DNA of 64,000 nt from Myrmaecium sp. VS I D KN 1 (Eukaryota; Ascomycota; Dothideomycetes; Valsariales; Valsariaceae): positions 930,001-994,000 of the forward strand of contig JADQAV010000015.1 of the NCBI GenBank assembly GCA_019775845.1, written 5' to 3'. This document shows, piece after piece, positions 23,559-34,372 of this stretch. The position numbers and the translations under genes are program-made. A model generated the notes under the pieces. The model saw only the letters and a program-made list of their open reading frames with translations, did no database searches and was not told where the DNA came from. Positions within the stretch are counted from its first letter, which is position 1. Every line of letters starts with the position of its first letter.

Positions 23559-24902
23559 ATGTATCGGCGCAACGACCCCCGCTTCCGACGTACGCTCAAT
23601 CAGCTCTCCCAGAACCTCGAATCCGCCAATGAGTCCGCGCAAGCCAACCTGTTCGCCTTCGCGCATGGCTACCTCGAGCCCTGCTTCTCTGCCGTCGGTA
23701 ACTGCATCAGTACATGCACGGCGGTCTGCGTTCCGGATCGCGTAGAGCGTCGCCGCCGCCGACGCGGCTGGTCGCGAGGCCGAGCTGAACTTAGCTTCGA
23801 TTTCTATGATGATTGGGAGGAGGAGGAGAACGATGGACTTCTGTCCTGGGGTAACGATGAGCTGGACAGGCTTCTTCAGGGCCCGGGCAACAACCAACCC
23901 GCTCGGCAACGTGCGATGAGTTACGGTGCTCGAAGGGAAAGGGACGGCAGGACTGCAGCGAATCGACGGAGAAGCGCACTCCAGCCACATGACGGTGGCG
24001 CGGATCCGACGATCATCCCAAGCAGTTCTTATTTCGGTTTCCTCGGGCGATTGCCGTGGAAGATCGGAGGACAGGGCTTGAAATACAAACCGTCTGTCGC
24101 CGACCTAGTAGAACATCCAGGCGTTTCCCGGAGGATGGAGGAAGAGGCGCGCCCACTTATTCAAGATTGCGGTGACAGCGTGATGCAGGAAGGTCAGCGG
24201 CGAACTAGGAGTGCGACCACGGGTTCTGGTCACACGATAGACTCCTTAAGTTCACGGGGCGACATCTTCCCTAGCGAAGATGAAATCGACGACGCAGTTC
24301 CCATAGATGATGAGTTTGCTATGGTCCTGGAACGCCCCGCTACGCTGTCGCTTCCGGAAGACCAGGACGATCAACGAATTATATCAAAAAGACGGATGAG
24401 TGGGTTGCAGAGAGCCACGTCCTACGCCTCTGTGACCGGAAATACAACTTTAACTGCTCCTAATTTACCCACTTTGGCTGCGCTCAGGCAGGAAGAGGAC
24501 AAACTGGGCAAAGAGCAGGAGGCAGATATTGAGGCAAAACGACGCATAGCGCAGGACCTTGCTTTGCAGCAGGGCTTGAAACGCATCTCAACTGTTGTAT
24601 GTCATTCAACGGGTATTATTCCCCCACCCGCGTTGCTAACGGTACCGCAGCACCCCAAACATCAGTCCTGCAATCCTTCCAAGGAACTGGAACTAGGCGA
24701 TGCTCTCGATCAGAGCTTACAGGTAGAAGCCGCTGGACAATCACAACGATCACGAATACCTCGCTCTCAAACCCCCTGTTCCAATGCTTCCATACGAGGC
24801 ACATCTCCATCTGCTGAGCGCTGTCAGGCACAGGGGGCCATGGGTGACGAGACACCATTCAATCCAGCCAGGCTTCCTTCCTTTGCTTGTAGACCTGACT
24901 GA
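23559..24902 (+). CDS. Unrecognised fungal protein, Arg/Glu-rich, low complexity
   Basis: Open frame of 447 codons. A 54-nt intron is probable at 24597-24650 (GTATGT donor, GCTAAC branch, CGCAG acceptor); being a multiple of three it leaves the frame unchanged, giving 429 aa. The N-terminus looks folded (RRTLNQLSQNLESANESAQANLF, FGFLGRLPWK), followed by runs such as VERRRRRRGWSRGR and EEEEN, and long Ser/Glu/Asp-rich disordered parts. A short coiled-coil-like segment (RQEEDKLGKEQEADIEAKRRI) comes just before the intron. No catalytic motif, signal peptide or membrane helix. The last exon is uncertain, since other frames after the intron are also open for 60-70 codons. It converges with the ZW10 gene, ends 60 bp apart. 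Confidence 0.6.
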   Translation: MYRRNDPRFRRTLNQLSQNLESANESAQANLFAFAHGYLEPCFSAVGNCISTCTAVCVPDRVERRRRRRGWSRGRAELSFDFYDDWEEEENDGLLSWGNDELDRLLQGPGNNQPARQRAMSYGARRERDGRTAANRRRSALQPHDGGADPTIIPSSSYFGFLGRLPWKIGGQGLKYKPSVADLVEHPGVSRRMEEEARPLIQDCGDSVMQEGQRRTRSATTGSGHTIDSLSSRGDIFPSEDEIDDAVPIDDEFAMVLERPATLSLPEDQDDQRIISKRRMSGLQRATSYASVTGNTTLTAPNLPTLAALRQEEDKLGKEQEADIEAKRRIAQDLALQQGLKRISTVVCHSTGIIPPPALLTVPQHPKHQSCNPSKELELGDALDQSLQVEAAGQSQRSRIPRSQTPCSNASIRGTSPSAERCQAQGAMGDETPFNPARLPSFACRPD

Positions 24903-24961
24903 AGAAGACGCACGAATGCCCCTTCTTCCAGCGGATCCCCAAAGTCAATACGTCGACAGCT

Positions 24962-27655
24962 TCAAGAATTCGATTGTGACCTTGATCGTCGGATCTCATT
25001 GATGGCCCTTCGTCTATGATCCGAGTCCGCGAACAAAGCTCTGATGAGCTCAATGACCTCTTCGGCTTGCATCTCCAGCCTGAGTTCGCTCTCCGTCCAC
25101 ATGTATTTGATGTCGGCGAGAGAGCTCTCCAGTATTTCAGAAAGATATTGAAATCTAAACCAGTTGGGTGTATAAACGCCGGTCGAGTCGCGGGAGCCAC
25201 CAGAAGAGTCCTTTATCGTAAAGAGCTCGGCGAGAGAGGCGACCTGATCGCAGTATTGCCGTAACTTCCTCGATTCCTGCTCTGAGATGTCACTGAGGTC
25301 TTCGATCTCGACGATGATTTTCCCTATGATTGTGGACAATAGGGAGCCAAGGGATTGCAACCAGACCGAATGCGAGAGCACATTTTTCCATAGTCGGGCT
25401 ACTTCCCTTATGCGGTCTGCAGTCGTCGCAACTGCGATGTCGGATTCATCCGCAAAGGGTGAAGTAGTGCAATTGACGAAGCCTTGTGCCCCGTCCAATA
25501 GATCCCTTAATATTGTTCGCTGTGATTCCATCTCTCTTTTGTACGCGCGCTTGCCAAATTCTTCCAGGCATGTAACTTCCTCGAGAATTGATCTACCTGC
25601 TGCTGGGCTCAGCGGGACTACTTTCCCCTTGTATGTTATACTGGAGTGTTTAACGAGTGATTTTAGCTGCTCAGAGAGCCGCATGCAGTCATTGTAAATG
25701 AGCATGTTCCCGGCTGGATCATCTGAATAATTTGCAGGCGCAATTGCTCTGTACATGGCCAGCGCAAGACTCGGAAGAGCATCCAGCTCGGATGCAATCG
25801 AAGCAAAATGTGAATCCGCGAACCTTGAAGAGTCAATTTGTGGTCCTTAAAATAAGTGACGAACTTACTGTGGCTGACGCAGAGCTTGTGAGTTGACTAA
25901 TCCGCGGATAATTATATCTAGCAGCGCATCTGGGGTTCCTGTAACGGTATAAACTTCTCTTAATGTTATTTCCTGCCCCCGTGCTTGAGATTGGTGAGAG
26001 TCCTTATTCAGCCGTCCAGTCAGACCTTCCGGCACTTGAGTCTGCGCAGATTCGGTCTCTTCATCACCCCAGCCCCAAGCATCCGCAACATCATCGTCGT
26101 CAGTGATATCAGCCTTTGCATCAGTTATTTCTGCAGGCTCCGGTTCAGCTTCATCTAGACCCCACGCGCTGACATCCTCTTCATCATCTGGCTCAGCCTT
26201 TTGGGGAGAAGCAGGAGTGGCAGAAATGTCTTCAGGCCATTCGGCTTCCCAGTCCTCGTCATGCTGTGCTTCTGCTACACCGCCTTTGATGAGCACGTCA
26301 TCGCTGGCGATTAGCTGGGTTTCCACCTTTTCGACTGATTCCTTCACCTTGATAGCCTCAAAACATGTTGTCCTGATAGCTGCCAAGTTGTTATGTTTTT
26401 GAATGACAGACCATAGTTGCGGTGATCCTGAAATCCAGTCACACATCTCCTTAGACCCTGTCAAAGCAAGAGCTTGGGCGCATGTTGTAAGCTGCCGATA
26501 TCTGGAGAGAGTCGCCTCAAATTCAAAGAGGCCGTCGGGGTCGCGTGGTACCCGGGGAGTGATCCAGAACGTGACCAGATAGCCATGGAGCAACGGCAAA
26601 AGTTTAGCTGACAGAGGCAATGCAACAATTTGGGGGAGGCAAGAGCCAAGAAACTCAATCAGCGAACGCGCATCCAGTAAGGCTGAATCAAAGCCACCAT
26701 CAGTTTCCGAGTCTAGACACCAGACTGTTCGTTGCTCAAAGAAGAGCCGAGTGCTTCCGTTACGGCCCTGTAGCTTGAAGCGAGGTGCCAGGATCAAGGA
26801 GTCAAAAGCGATGGAGAAGTGGCTTACGACGTCCTCGAGCAGTTGCAAATCAGACAGAACCTGGCCGGCAACTGGAAGCGTTACAGAGGGTGAGCCTACT
26901 TTTCCGTCAGTTCTGATTATATGCTCTAGTACGCGCAGATACAGACCTCCCAATTCATGTTCTATGATAATACAACGGCGGGGTGTGTCTACAGTAACCA
27001 TAGAATTCCATAAGCACACAACTGAGCGTTTCAATGTATCTTCAGCCTGGGTGCAGCTACGGCGTAATACGTTCACAATCTGGCTGTGCTCGAGTTGATT
27101 TAGATGCGACAGCGCAACTTGAGCGTTTCTTAAGCTTTGGTAAGCCCTCTCAACTTCCTGGTTTGAATTTTCGACGTTGAATTCCTCAATCTGTCGGCAT
27201 ACTAGCGCGACCTCCTGAACGGTGATGCCGAGTTGATTGTTGAACATCAGCTCCTCTCGGAGAAGGCGAGTCTTGTTGTCCGCATCCTCAATCCTCGCAA
27301 TGAGGGTTCTCTTAGCTTCAGCCCCTTGCACTATGTCCTGCGCTGTTTCTAATGATCGTGCAATGTCTGCACGAAGACGTTCGGCTTGCACTATCCATCC
27401 GTCCACATCGGGGGCTGCTTCATGTCCCAGCGCTCGGATCTCGGTCTGCTTAGTCGCATCAGCATGAGCATCAATCGCCAGGGGCCAGGCGCTCACCTTG
27501 AACTCGCATTTGACCTTCTCAACGGCATCGGAAAGATGATGCAGTACGTTCGACGAGAGCTTTTTGGACACGACATCCGAGACGGGAAACTCACCAGCGG
27601 TAATTGATCGGAGGATTGCTTCGCCGAGCTGTGTTTCGGTGGACTGTAAAGACAT
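24962..27655 (-). CDS. ZW10/Dsl1-family tethering-complex subunit
   Basis: Two exons (27655-25869, 25823-24962) with a 45-nt intron give 882 aa. The N-terminal half is a long helical/coiled part (SLETAQDIVQGAEAKRTLIARIED, LLREELMFNN) as in ZW10. In the middle is an acidic region with two Trp motifs, VSAWGLDEAE and VADAWGWGDEE; in yeast Dsl1 an equivalent acidic Trp patch binds the COPI coat. The C-terminal domain is continuous over the splice (FADSHFASIASELDALPSLALAMYRAIAP). Members tether Golgi-derived COPI vesicles at the ER (NRZ/Dsl1 complex) and in animals also act at kinetochores. I infer the ER-tethering role. The ATG at 27655 is the first in the frame. Confidence 0.82.
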
Positions 27656-27718
27656 GATCACAGCCGAAACACGTTGCTTCTACTTCAAGAGCTGTGTTCA
27701 GGAGCTGCGAGTATAATA

Positions 27719-27758
27719 AAGTAGCGTACCAGGAAGCGGGGCACCCCGGGAAACGCGT
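27719..27758 (+). repeat. Left terminal inverted repeat of the transposon
   Basis: 40 bp, G+C-rich; matches the reverse complement of 29760-29799 with one mismatch at position 5. Confidence 0.92.
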
Positions 27759-29759
27759 CATTTTAACCTCACTGTCTATCATCGTCCACCACTAATATTT
27801 ATATATAGATTAATATAAGAAGTATTAGATAGAATAAATATAGACTCTTTTATTCTAATATATATAAATTTCTTAATAAAACTAATATCTAAATAGCTAT
27901 TACTACTATAAACTATAGTATTAAGCTATCCTTATATATAGTAGCAAAATTATATAACTATTTTATTAATACTATATTATATCGCGTAGCTAGTTAACTT
28001 AATTAAACTACTATTTATTATTATTAATAGAAGCTATCTAGACTATAAGAAAAGTATCTTATTAATATTATATATAAATTAGACGCCTAATAATAGCTTA
28101 TAATATATAACTATCTTAGAGAGCTCGCCGCTATTATATTTAATAAAGAAATAGAGAGATACTAGTTAAAGAGGTTTATTAAAAAATACTATTTATTTAT
28201 TTAGATAGGACGTCTTCTTAATATCTCTAAAGCTTATTAATATAATATAAAGATAATTACTAAGTAGTTTAGCCTAGTTTAATATATTAAGTAATACTAT
28301 ACCGTTCGATTAACTAATATAAATAAGAAAAGTATTATACCTAGTATTATAAAAGCTATTAGAGTAATTATACTAATATATAAGAAGGGTTAGAAGCTTA
28401 TTTATTACTAGCTTAGTAATAGGAAGTTAGTTATAAGCTTTAGAAATAGTCTTTATTAATTTAATATATATACTACCTATAATTATCTTTAAGAATACTA
28501 TAGAGAAGACTATATAAAGCTACTAATTTCCTTAAGGCGTAGATTTTAGGGGCTAGTACTTTATAATATTCTAATATAATTAGATAGACTATAAGATTAG
28601 TATTAAATAGCTTAAATACTTCGATAAGTATATATCTACGCTAAAATAGAAGCTTTTAATATTTAATAATTACTCCTCTTATATTACTAATAAGTTTATT
28701 TATTTTATATATACCTATTATATTACGTTATTATTACTTTTATTATATTTAATAAATCTACTATAACCTCTAAATATAAGCTTATTTAGGTCCCTTTAAA
28801 GCTTTTACGCTTATAGCGTTAATTATATATAATACTAAAGTATATAAGCGATTAATAAGGCTTACTTACTTAAGCTTTATATAAAGGCTTACTAGTTTAT
28901 ATTTATAAAGAATAATATTACTAGTATTTAGAAGGCTATAGGTTTACTTCCTTACTATTTATTTAAAGTATTAAAAAGGCTCCTTAATAGTAGCGCTGGT
29001 TCTTCTAGCCTCTTTAAAAGAGAGAGGTACTTATAGAAGCTCTAGGAGGCTATAAAGTAATAAGTAATACTACTACTATTAGGAACTAAGATACTTATTA
29101 ACGCTATAAAAGCTAAGGTCCTAGTAAAGAGCTTTAAGAGCTTATATACTACTTACTTAGATAGGCTTTTTAAGAATAAGAAGTAATACTATATTAATTA
29201 ACTTATATACTTCGCTATTAATACTAATATTAATTAATACCTTAAAAAGTACTATCTTAAAGCTCTATAAAAGAGGAAAGAGAAGATATATAAAAATAAA
29301 TATCTAACTTTCTTTAAGTAGTATATTACTATTAAGAGTATTAATAAGCTTTAGAAATAGAAGGATAATATTAAAGTAGTAAAGGAAGCTAGAAAGAGGA
29401 CTAGAAAGAAGTTTTAAAAGCCTTAATAATTTACTTAACGTAATAGTAATAAGGAAAACTAGCTACTATTTAGTAATATATAACTATAATATTATAAGGC
29501 CTATCTAGATATATTTATATAGTCAGACGATATAAAAGAGCTCTCTTTATAGTTTATTAGTAATATTAGTAGCCCTTAAGACGCTTATATAGGCTAATAA
29601 ATTAATACTAATAATAATACTATAATAATAATATAATAAGGATAGTACTAAGTTATATATCTCTTATTTATATAGCTCTAGTCCTAATATATACCCTTTT
29701 TATATAAGAAGTAGTTGCCTTTTAGGCTATTAGTAATACGTGGCAAAGTAAGCTTTTTA

Positions 29760-29799
29760 ACGCGTTTCCCGGGGTGCCCCGCTTCCTGGTACGCCACTT
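29760..29799 (-). repeat. Right terminal inverted repeat of the transposon
   Basis: 40 bp, reverse complement of the left end with one transition; followed directly by the TA duplication at 29800-29801. Confidence 0.92.
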
Positions 29800-29801
29800 T
29801 A

Positions 29802-30426
29802 CTCGTAACGCGATTCCAAGTAGAGGAGCACTTAAAGCAGCACGCCGCAGGTCCGGGTCCGGGCAGATACCACTCGAGGGTCGAGGAGCTCTGAGCTCGG
29901 CTTACTAAGAACATAATGCGAGAGAATGACGTCGGGTCCTCTCGTATTTTACAATGAGCTTGCTAGTAATAAATATTCATCCTCAGAAGGAATTGTTCTA
30001 GTATCTGTAATGTACTGTACTGTCAGTAAACTTCGGTACTTTACTTGCTGAAAATAGTACTACTGGTAAATAACTGCTCGTTTGGCACGTCGCTCACCAC
30101 CTGCATTTTCGTAAAAGGTGTTCTTCCTCACTCCACAAGGCAAAGGTAAGCAATTCACAGTCAGTCTCACACTCTTCTCACCCTCTCCTATCGTTCCTCT
30201 CGATCTCCTTCTTTTTCCTCCAAATTCAGTTTTTCGTTCTTCTTCAGCACCAGTTCAGCATTTACTCCCGTTCTCTGTCACTGACAGTCTGACTTGTTTT
30301 CTTCATATCCCAATAAGTCAGTTCGAGTCAAAGCCTGCGCTCCATCTGAGATTGAAGCGACCTTTCATCACGCTCAGAACTCTTCGCTTCCGACACGTGA
30401 CAGTACGGGGTTTCTCGCTCGACGTC
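29802..30426. promoter_or_regulatory. Promoter/leader of the M16 peptidase gene
   Basis: 625 bp between the transposon and the peptidase start. The last 300 bp are C/T-rich (TCTCACCC, CTTTTTCCTCC), typical of a fungal 5' leader. No supported ORF. Confidence 0.5.
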
Positions 30427-33400
30427 ATGCCCTCAACGAAGCCCATTGAGACCCATTTTAGGACGATCCAGAACTTCGAGGCGAATTATGCCCCAGCCAA
30501 ATTTACGCTTTATGATTCCGGAAGGACTGGGATGAGAGTTGTAGTTGTAGACAGGCAGGGACCGAAAGTGCATGGTTATTTTGCCTTGGCAACTGAGATC
30601 CATGATGATTCCGGGGCGCGTAAGAACATGACACTGCCTTACACATATAGCTATATTTCCTGACTATCATGCAGCCCATACTCTTGAACATCTTTGCTTC
30701 ATGGTATGATCCGCACCGCAATGGCTTGATACATTAGGCAATCGGGTGTTGACCTTGACCACAGGGTTCTCGGAACTACAAATACAAGGGCGTGTTGGAT
30801 CAATTGGCTACGAGGGCGTACTCGAATACCAACGCTTGGACCGCTACTGACCACACAGCATACACTTTAGATACTGCCGGCTGGGAGGGATTTGGCCAGA
30901 TCGTGTGTTCAGCCAGACGAGATAGTAACAACCCAGGAACTAATCATTGTGATAGTTGCCCATATACCTCGACCATATCTTGCTGCCGACTTTGACTGAT
31001 TCCGCATGTTATACCGAGGTGTATCACGTCAATGGGAAGGGCCATGATGCTGGGTAAGCTACAACGTTCTGGTATATCCTATGGATTCGGCTCACCTTAG
31101 AAAGTGTGGTTTACTCTGAGATGCAGGGGGTCCAGAACACCCAAGGAGAGCTGATGGAACTTCAAGCGCGGCGTCTCATGTATCCGGAGGGGGTCGGATT
31201 CAGGTATGAGACTGGAGGAATGATGGAAAACCTCCGCGTCCTGACCGCCGATCGAATTCGCGATTTCCACCGCGAAATGTACCAGCCAAAAAATCTCTGT
31301 CTCGTCATCGTAGGGGAAGTCAACCACACCGAACTGCTGCATATTCTCGACAACTTTGAGGAAAGCATCTTGGATCTCGTCCCTCCTCCCGATGCTCCAT
31401 TCAAGCGACCTTGGGTGGATTCCAAGCCAGCTCCACCTCTGACCAAGACGATTGTGGATCGGGTGGAATTCCCAGAAGAGGATGAATCCTTTGGTGAGAT
31501 TCTAATAGGATTCTTTGGCCCTCCGTGCACAGACTCGTTGCTTGGTAAGTCAAGTCTGCCATGGTGGTCACGGAGAAGACATGGGATCAAGATACTGACC
31601 AGTAAGACTCTGCAATGAACGTAATCCTCTCATATCTCGCAGAATCGTCAGCCTCTGTGTTGGTGAACACCTTAGTTGAGAAGGAGCAATTGGCAAGCGG
31701 AATCTATCATTCCATCGACATGCGCCCCAATACTGTTGTCTGGTTCACCATAAGCGGTGTGAGCACAGAGCACCTTGCCCAGGTGGAACAGCGTTTCTTC
31801 GAAGTGCTGAAAGAGACCTCCACGAACGCACTCGATATGGACTATCTGAAGGAATGTCTTCACAGGTTCAGGAGACAGATTGTCTTCGCCACAGAATCTT
31901 CTCACAGCGTGTTCGCAGATCCTATCATCGAAGACCACCTTTTTGGCAACCGCGACGGATCTACACTTATCGAATCGCTTGGTTCTTTGAAAGCATTGGA
32001 TGTGCTTGCAGGATGGGACGAAGGCCAGTGGAAGGTTTTCCTCAAAAAGTGGTTGGCAGATGCGCACCATGTATCAATACTCGGTGTACCTTCCGCTAAG
32101 CTTTCCAAGAAGCTGAAGAAGGACGAGAAAGAAAGAGTAAAAGCCCAACAAGACCGCCTTGGCAAGGAAGGTTTGGAAAGACTGGCGCATCAATTGGAGA
32201 AAGCCAAAGCGGACAACGACAAAGACATACCCCAAGAGATCCTCGAGCAGTTCGCCATCCCGGGCATCGACTCCATCCATTTCTTTCCCACCACGACTGT
32301 TCGCGCTGGTCTGGCGAAGAGCCTTGGACGTTCGAACAATGAACTGCAGGATCTCGTCGACAAGGATGAGAGCGGACTGCCGCTATTCATCCACTTCGAG
32401 CACATTCCCACTAACTTCGTTCACTTGAACCTGGTTCTATGCACTAGGTCCATTCCATTGCATCTGAAGCCTCTGCTGGTGATTTACATTGCCAATTTCT
32501 TCAACTGTCCGATGTTACTCGACGGCAAGCGCCTAGAATTTGAGGAGGTTGTTACGAAGCTCGAGAAGGATACCATTCTCTATGACATAGATAACGGCTC
32601 CGCCGTTGGCAACCCTGAACTCCTGCGCATCAAGATGGTCATTGAACCCGAGAAGTACGAGATTGCCATCAAATGGCTGAGGGACCTGCTCTTGTATGGT
32701 ATTTTTGACGAACAGGTGAATCTAACCAAACCGCTGGACGATAAGAGCTAACAAGCGTAAAGAGATTGAAGACTTCTGTGAAGAAGATGCTGGCGGACAT
32801 ACCGGATGAGAAGCGAAGTGGCAATGGCGTGAGTTGAATCCGTTTGACGTCTCGATAGAAAGCCACTTACGCGTTTTAGATGGCTTACGCCGTTGACACT
32901 ATGGTGCATTACGCATCGTCGAGCTCAGCCAGAGCCCAGAACACATTGGTCAAGGCAATCTACCTGAGGCGTATCCTTCGCGTATTGAACCGCGATCCAA
33001 AGCAGGTCATCGATCGTCTAGAGGCGCTTCGGCACACGCTTGTTCGATTCTCGAACATGCGGAGCTTCGTCATTGCGGATCTGCGGAAGTTGACCGGTCC
33101 CGCGTCATCCTGGAAGCATTTAGTTTCTATGCTCGACGTGAACGAGCCGCTCAATCCTGTCGATTCTCGCAAGGACATTCTGAGTGACGCCGCGCGTGAA
33201 CCTGGAAAGCTGGCCTATGTCGTTCCTATGCCGCCGATAGATTCTTCTTATCTACTCTTAACGGGCAAAGGGATAGGTTCCTACTCGCATCCTAAGCTGC
33301 CGGCCTTGATGGTTGCGCTTGCTTATCTTGACGCCGTGGAAGGTCCCCTTTGGACTGCGGTCCGCGGTACAGGATTGGCTTACGGCACATCGTTCAGTCG

Positions 33401-34140
33401 GAATGCTGACACAGGCATCCTGGGATTCCGCGTCTATCGTTCACCGGACGCGTTCAAAGCCTATACTGTTGCACGAAGCGTCGTCGAGGAGTTTATCTCC
33501 GGTACGCGAAAGCTCGAGAAACATGCCCTCGAAGGGGCTATCAGCAGCATCGTCGTCGGCTTCGCCGACGAGCAGGCGACGATGGCCGCGGCGGCGACCC
33601 TGGGTTTCGCAAACCTGGTGATCCGGGGCATCGACAAAAAGTGGAACGATGAGATGCTCAAGAAGGTCAGAGAGGTCAAGGAGGCGGAGATCAGGAGCGT
33701 ACTCGAGGAGATCGTGCTGCCCGTGTTCCTCCCCGGGAAGGCGAACCTTGTCGTCACCTGCGCGAGCCTGATGGAAGAGGTTTGTCAAAGCTATCCCGCG
33801 TTCAACATCAACCCTCCTCACCCCCATTTACCCCAAAGCACGATACTCACCTTTTCTAGTCTGCGTTATCGAACGTGTGAGCTGACTGCCGCAGGCGCTG
33901 AAGACTAGCTTTGAAAGTGCCGGGTTCAGGCCCGAAGTCAAGCCGCTGTCCTTCTTCCAGGATGACTACGGCTTGGAGGCCGGGGACGAGCCTGAGGACC
34001 AGGAAGACGAGGACGAAGACGATGGGAGCGGCGAGGATCACAGCGACGACGGTGAGAGCGATGGAGAGGGGGATGAAACGGAATCGTCCGAAGGTGGCGA
34101 AAACCCTACTGACGACGAGAGTGACGACTCCAGGGTCTAA
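30427..34140 (+). CDS. M16C zinc metallopeptidase, Sdd3 (YOL098C) type
   Basis: Nine exons (30427-30619, 30675-30703, 30765-30902, 30956-31053, 31105-31544, 31607-32715, 32763-32828, 32880-33779, 33895-34140) give 1072 aa; yeast Sdd3 has 1037. The inverse zinc motif HxxEH is HTLEH (residues 66-70), assembled across the first intron, followed by HLCFMGSRNYKYKGVLDQLATRA. Further family sequence: HDAGVVYSEMQGVQNTQ, ESSASVLVNTLVEKEQLASGIY, and the second half with HFEHIPTNFVHLNLVL and TRSIPLHLKPLL. The C-terminus (after 33895) is a 60-residue Glu/Asp tail. The family resembles insulysin/presequence protease and is presumed cytosolic in yeast. Most introns are 47-62 nt; the last is 115 nt with a weak GTTTGT donor. 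Confidence 0.9.
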
Positions 34141-34372
34141 CGTTCATGTTTGGCGGAGCCGAGGAAATCTACAAGCTCTGAGAGTGCTGAAACGGGAGGG
34201 CCATGCTCTCCTCCGCCCGCCTGACTGTGAGACGTGAAAATGCCATCCGCAATGATGGTCATGCTAGATTACGCTTAGAATAGATAACGCAATAAATAGC
34301 GCATTTCGAAAGCAATGTGCAACCATACGAAACGTCTTGACTTTGCCATGTCAAACTCCTTCTCCGTGTCCT

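Larger units (their letters stand above)
27719..29799. mobile_element. Fot1/pogo-type DNA transposon relic, RIP-like decayed
   Basis: A 2,081-bp element flanked by TA target duplications (27717-27718 and 29800-29801). It has 40-bp terminal inverted repeats, 27719-27758 and 29760-29799, identical but for one A/G transition; each contains AAGT(A/G)GCGTACCAGG and CACCCCGGGAAACGCG. Between about 27790 and 29690 the DNA is extremely A+T-rich with stops in every frame, as expected after repeat-induced point mutation. Around 28310-28480 the plus strand still reads a shadow of a DDE transposase: a mutated N-x-DEKG-like block, then YKKG-KLIYY and NRKLV-SF. Family (Tc1/mariner superfamily, Fot1/pogo) is inferred from the TA duplication, element size and these remnants. 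It is not mobile on its own. Confidence 0.85.

Noticed and set aside
23099-23632. 177-codon plus-strand frame before the Arg/Glu-rich gene
   Set aside because: Crosses an intergenic GTAC-rich patch and overlaps the better-supported gene in another frame.
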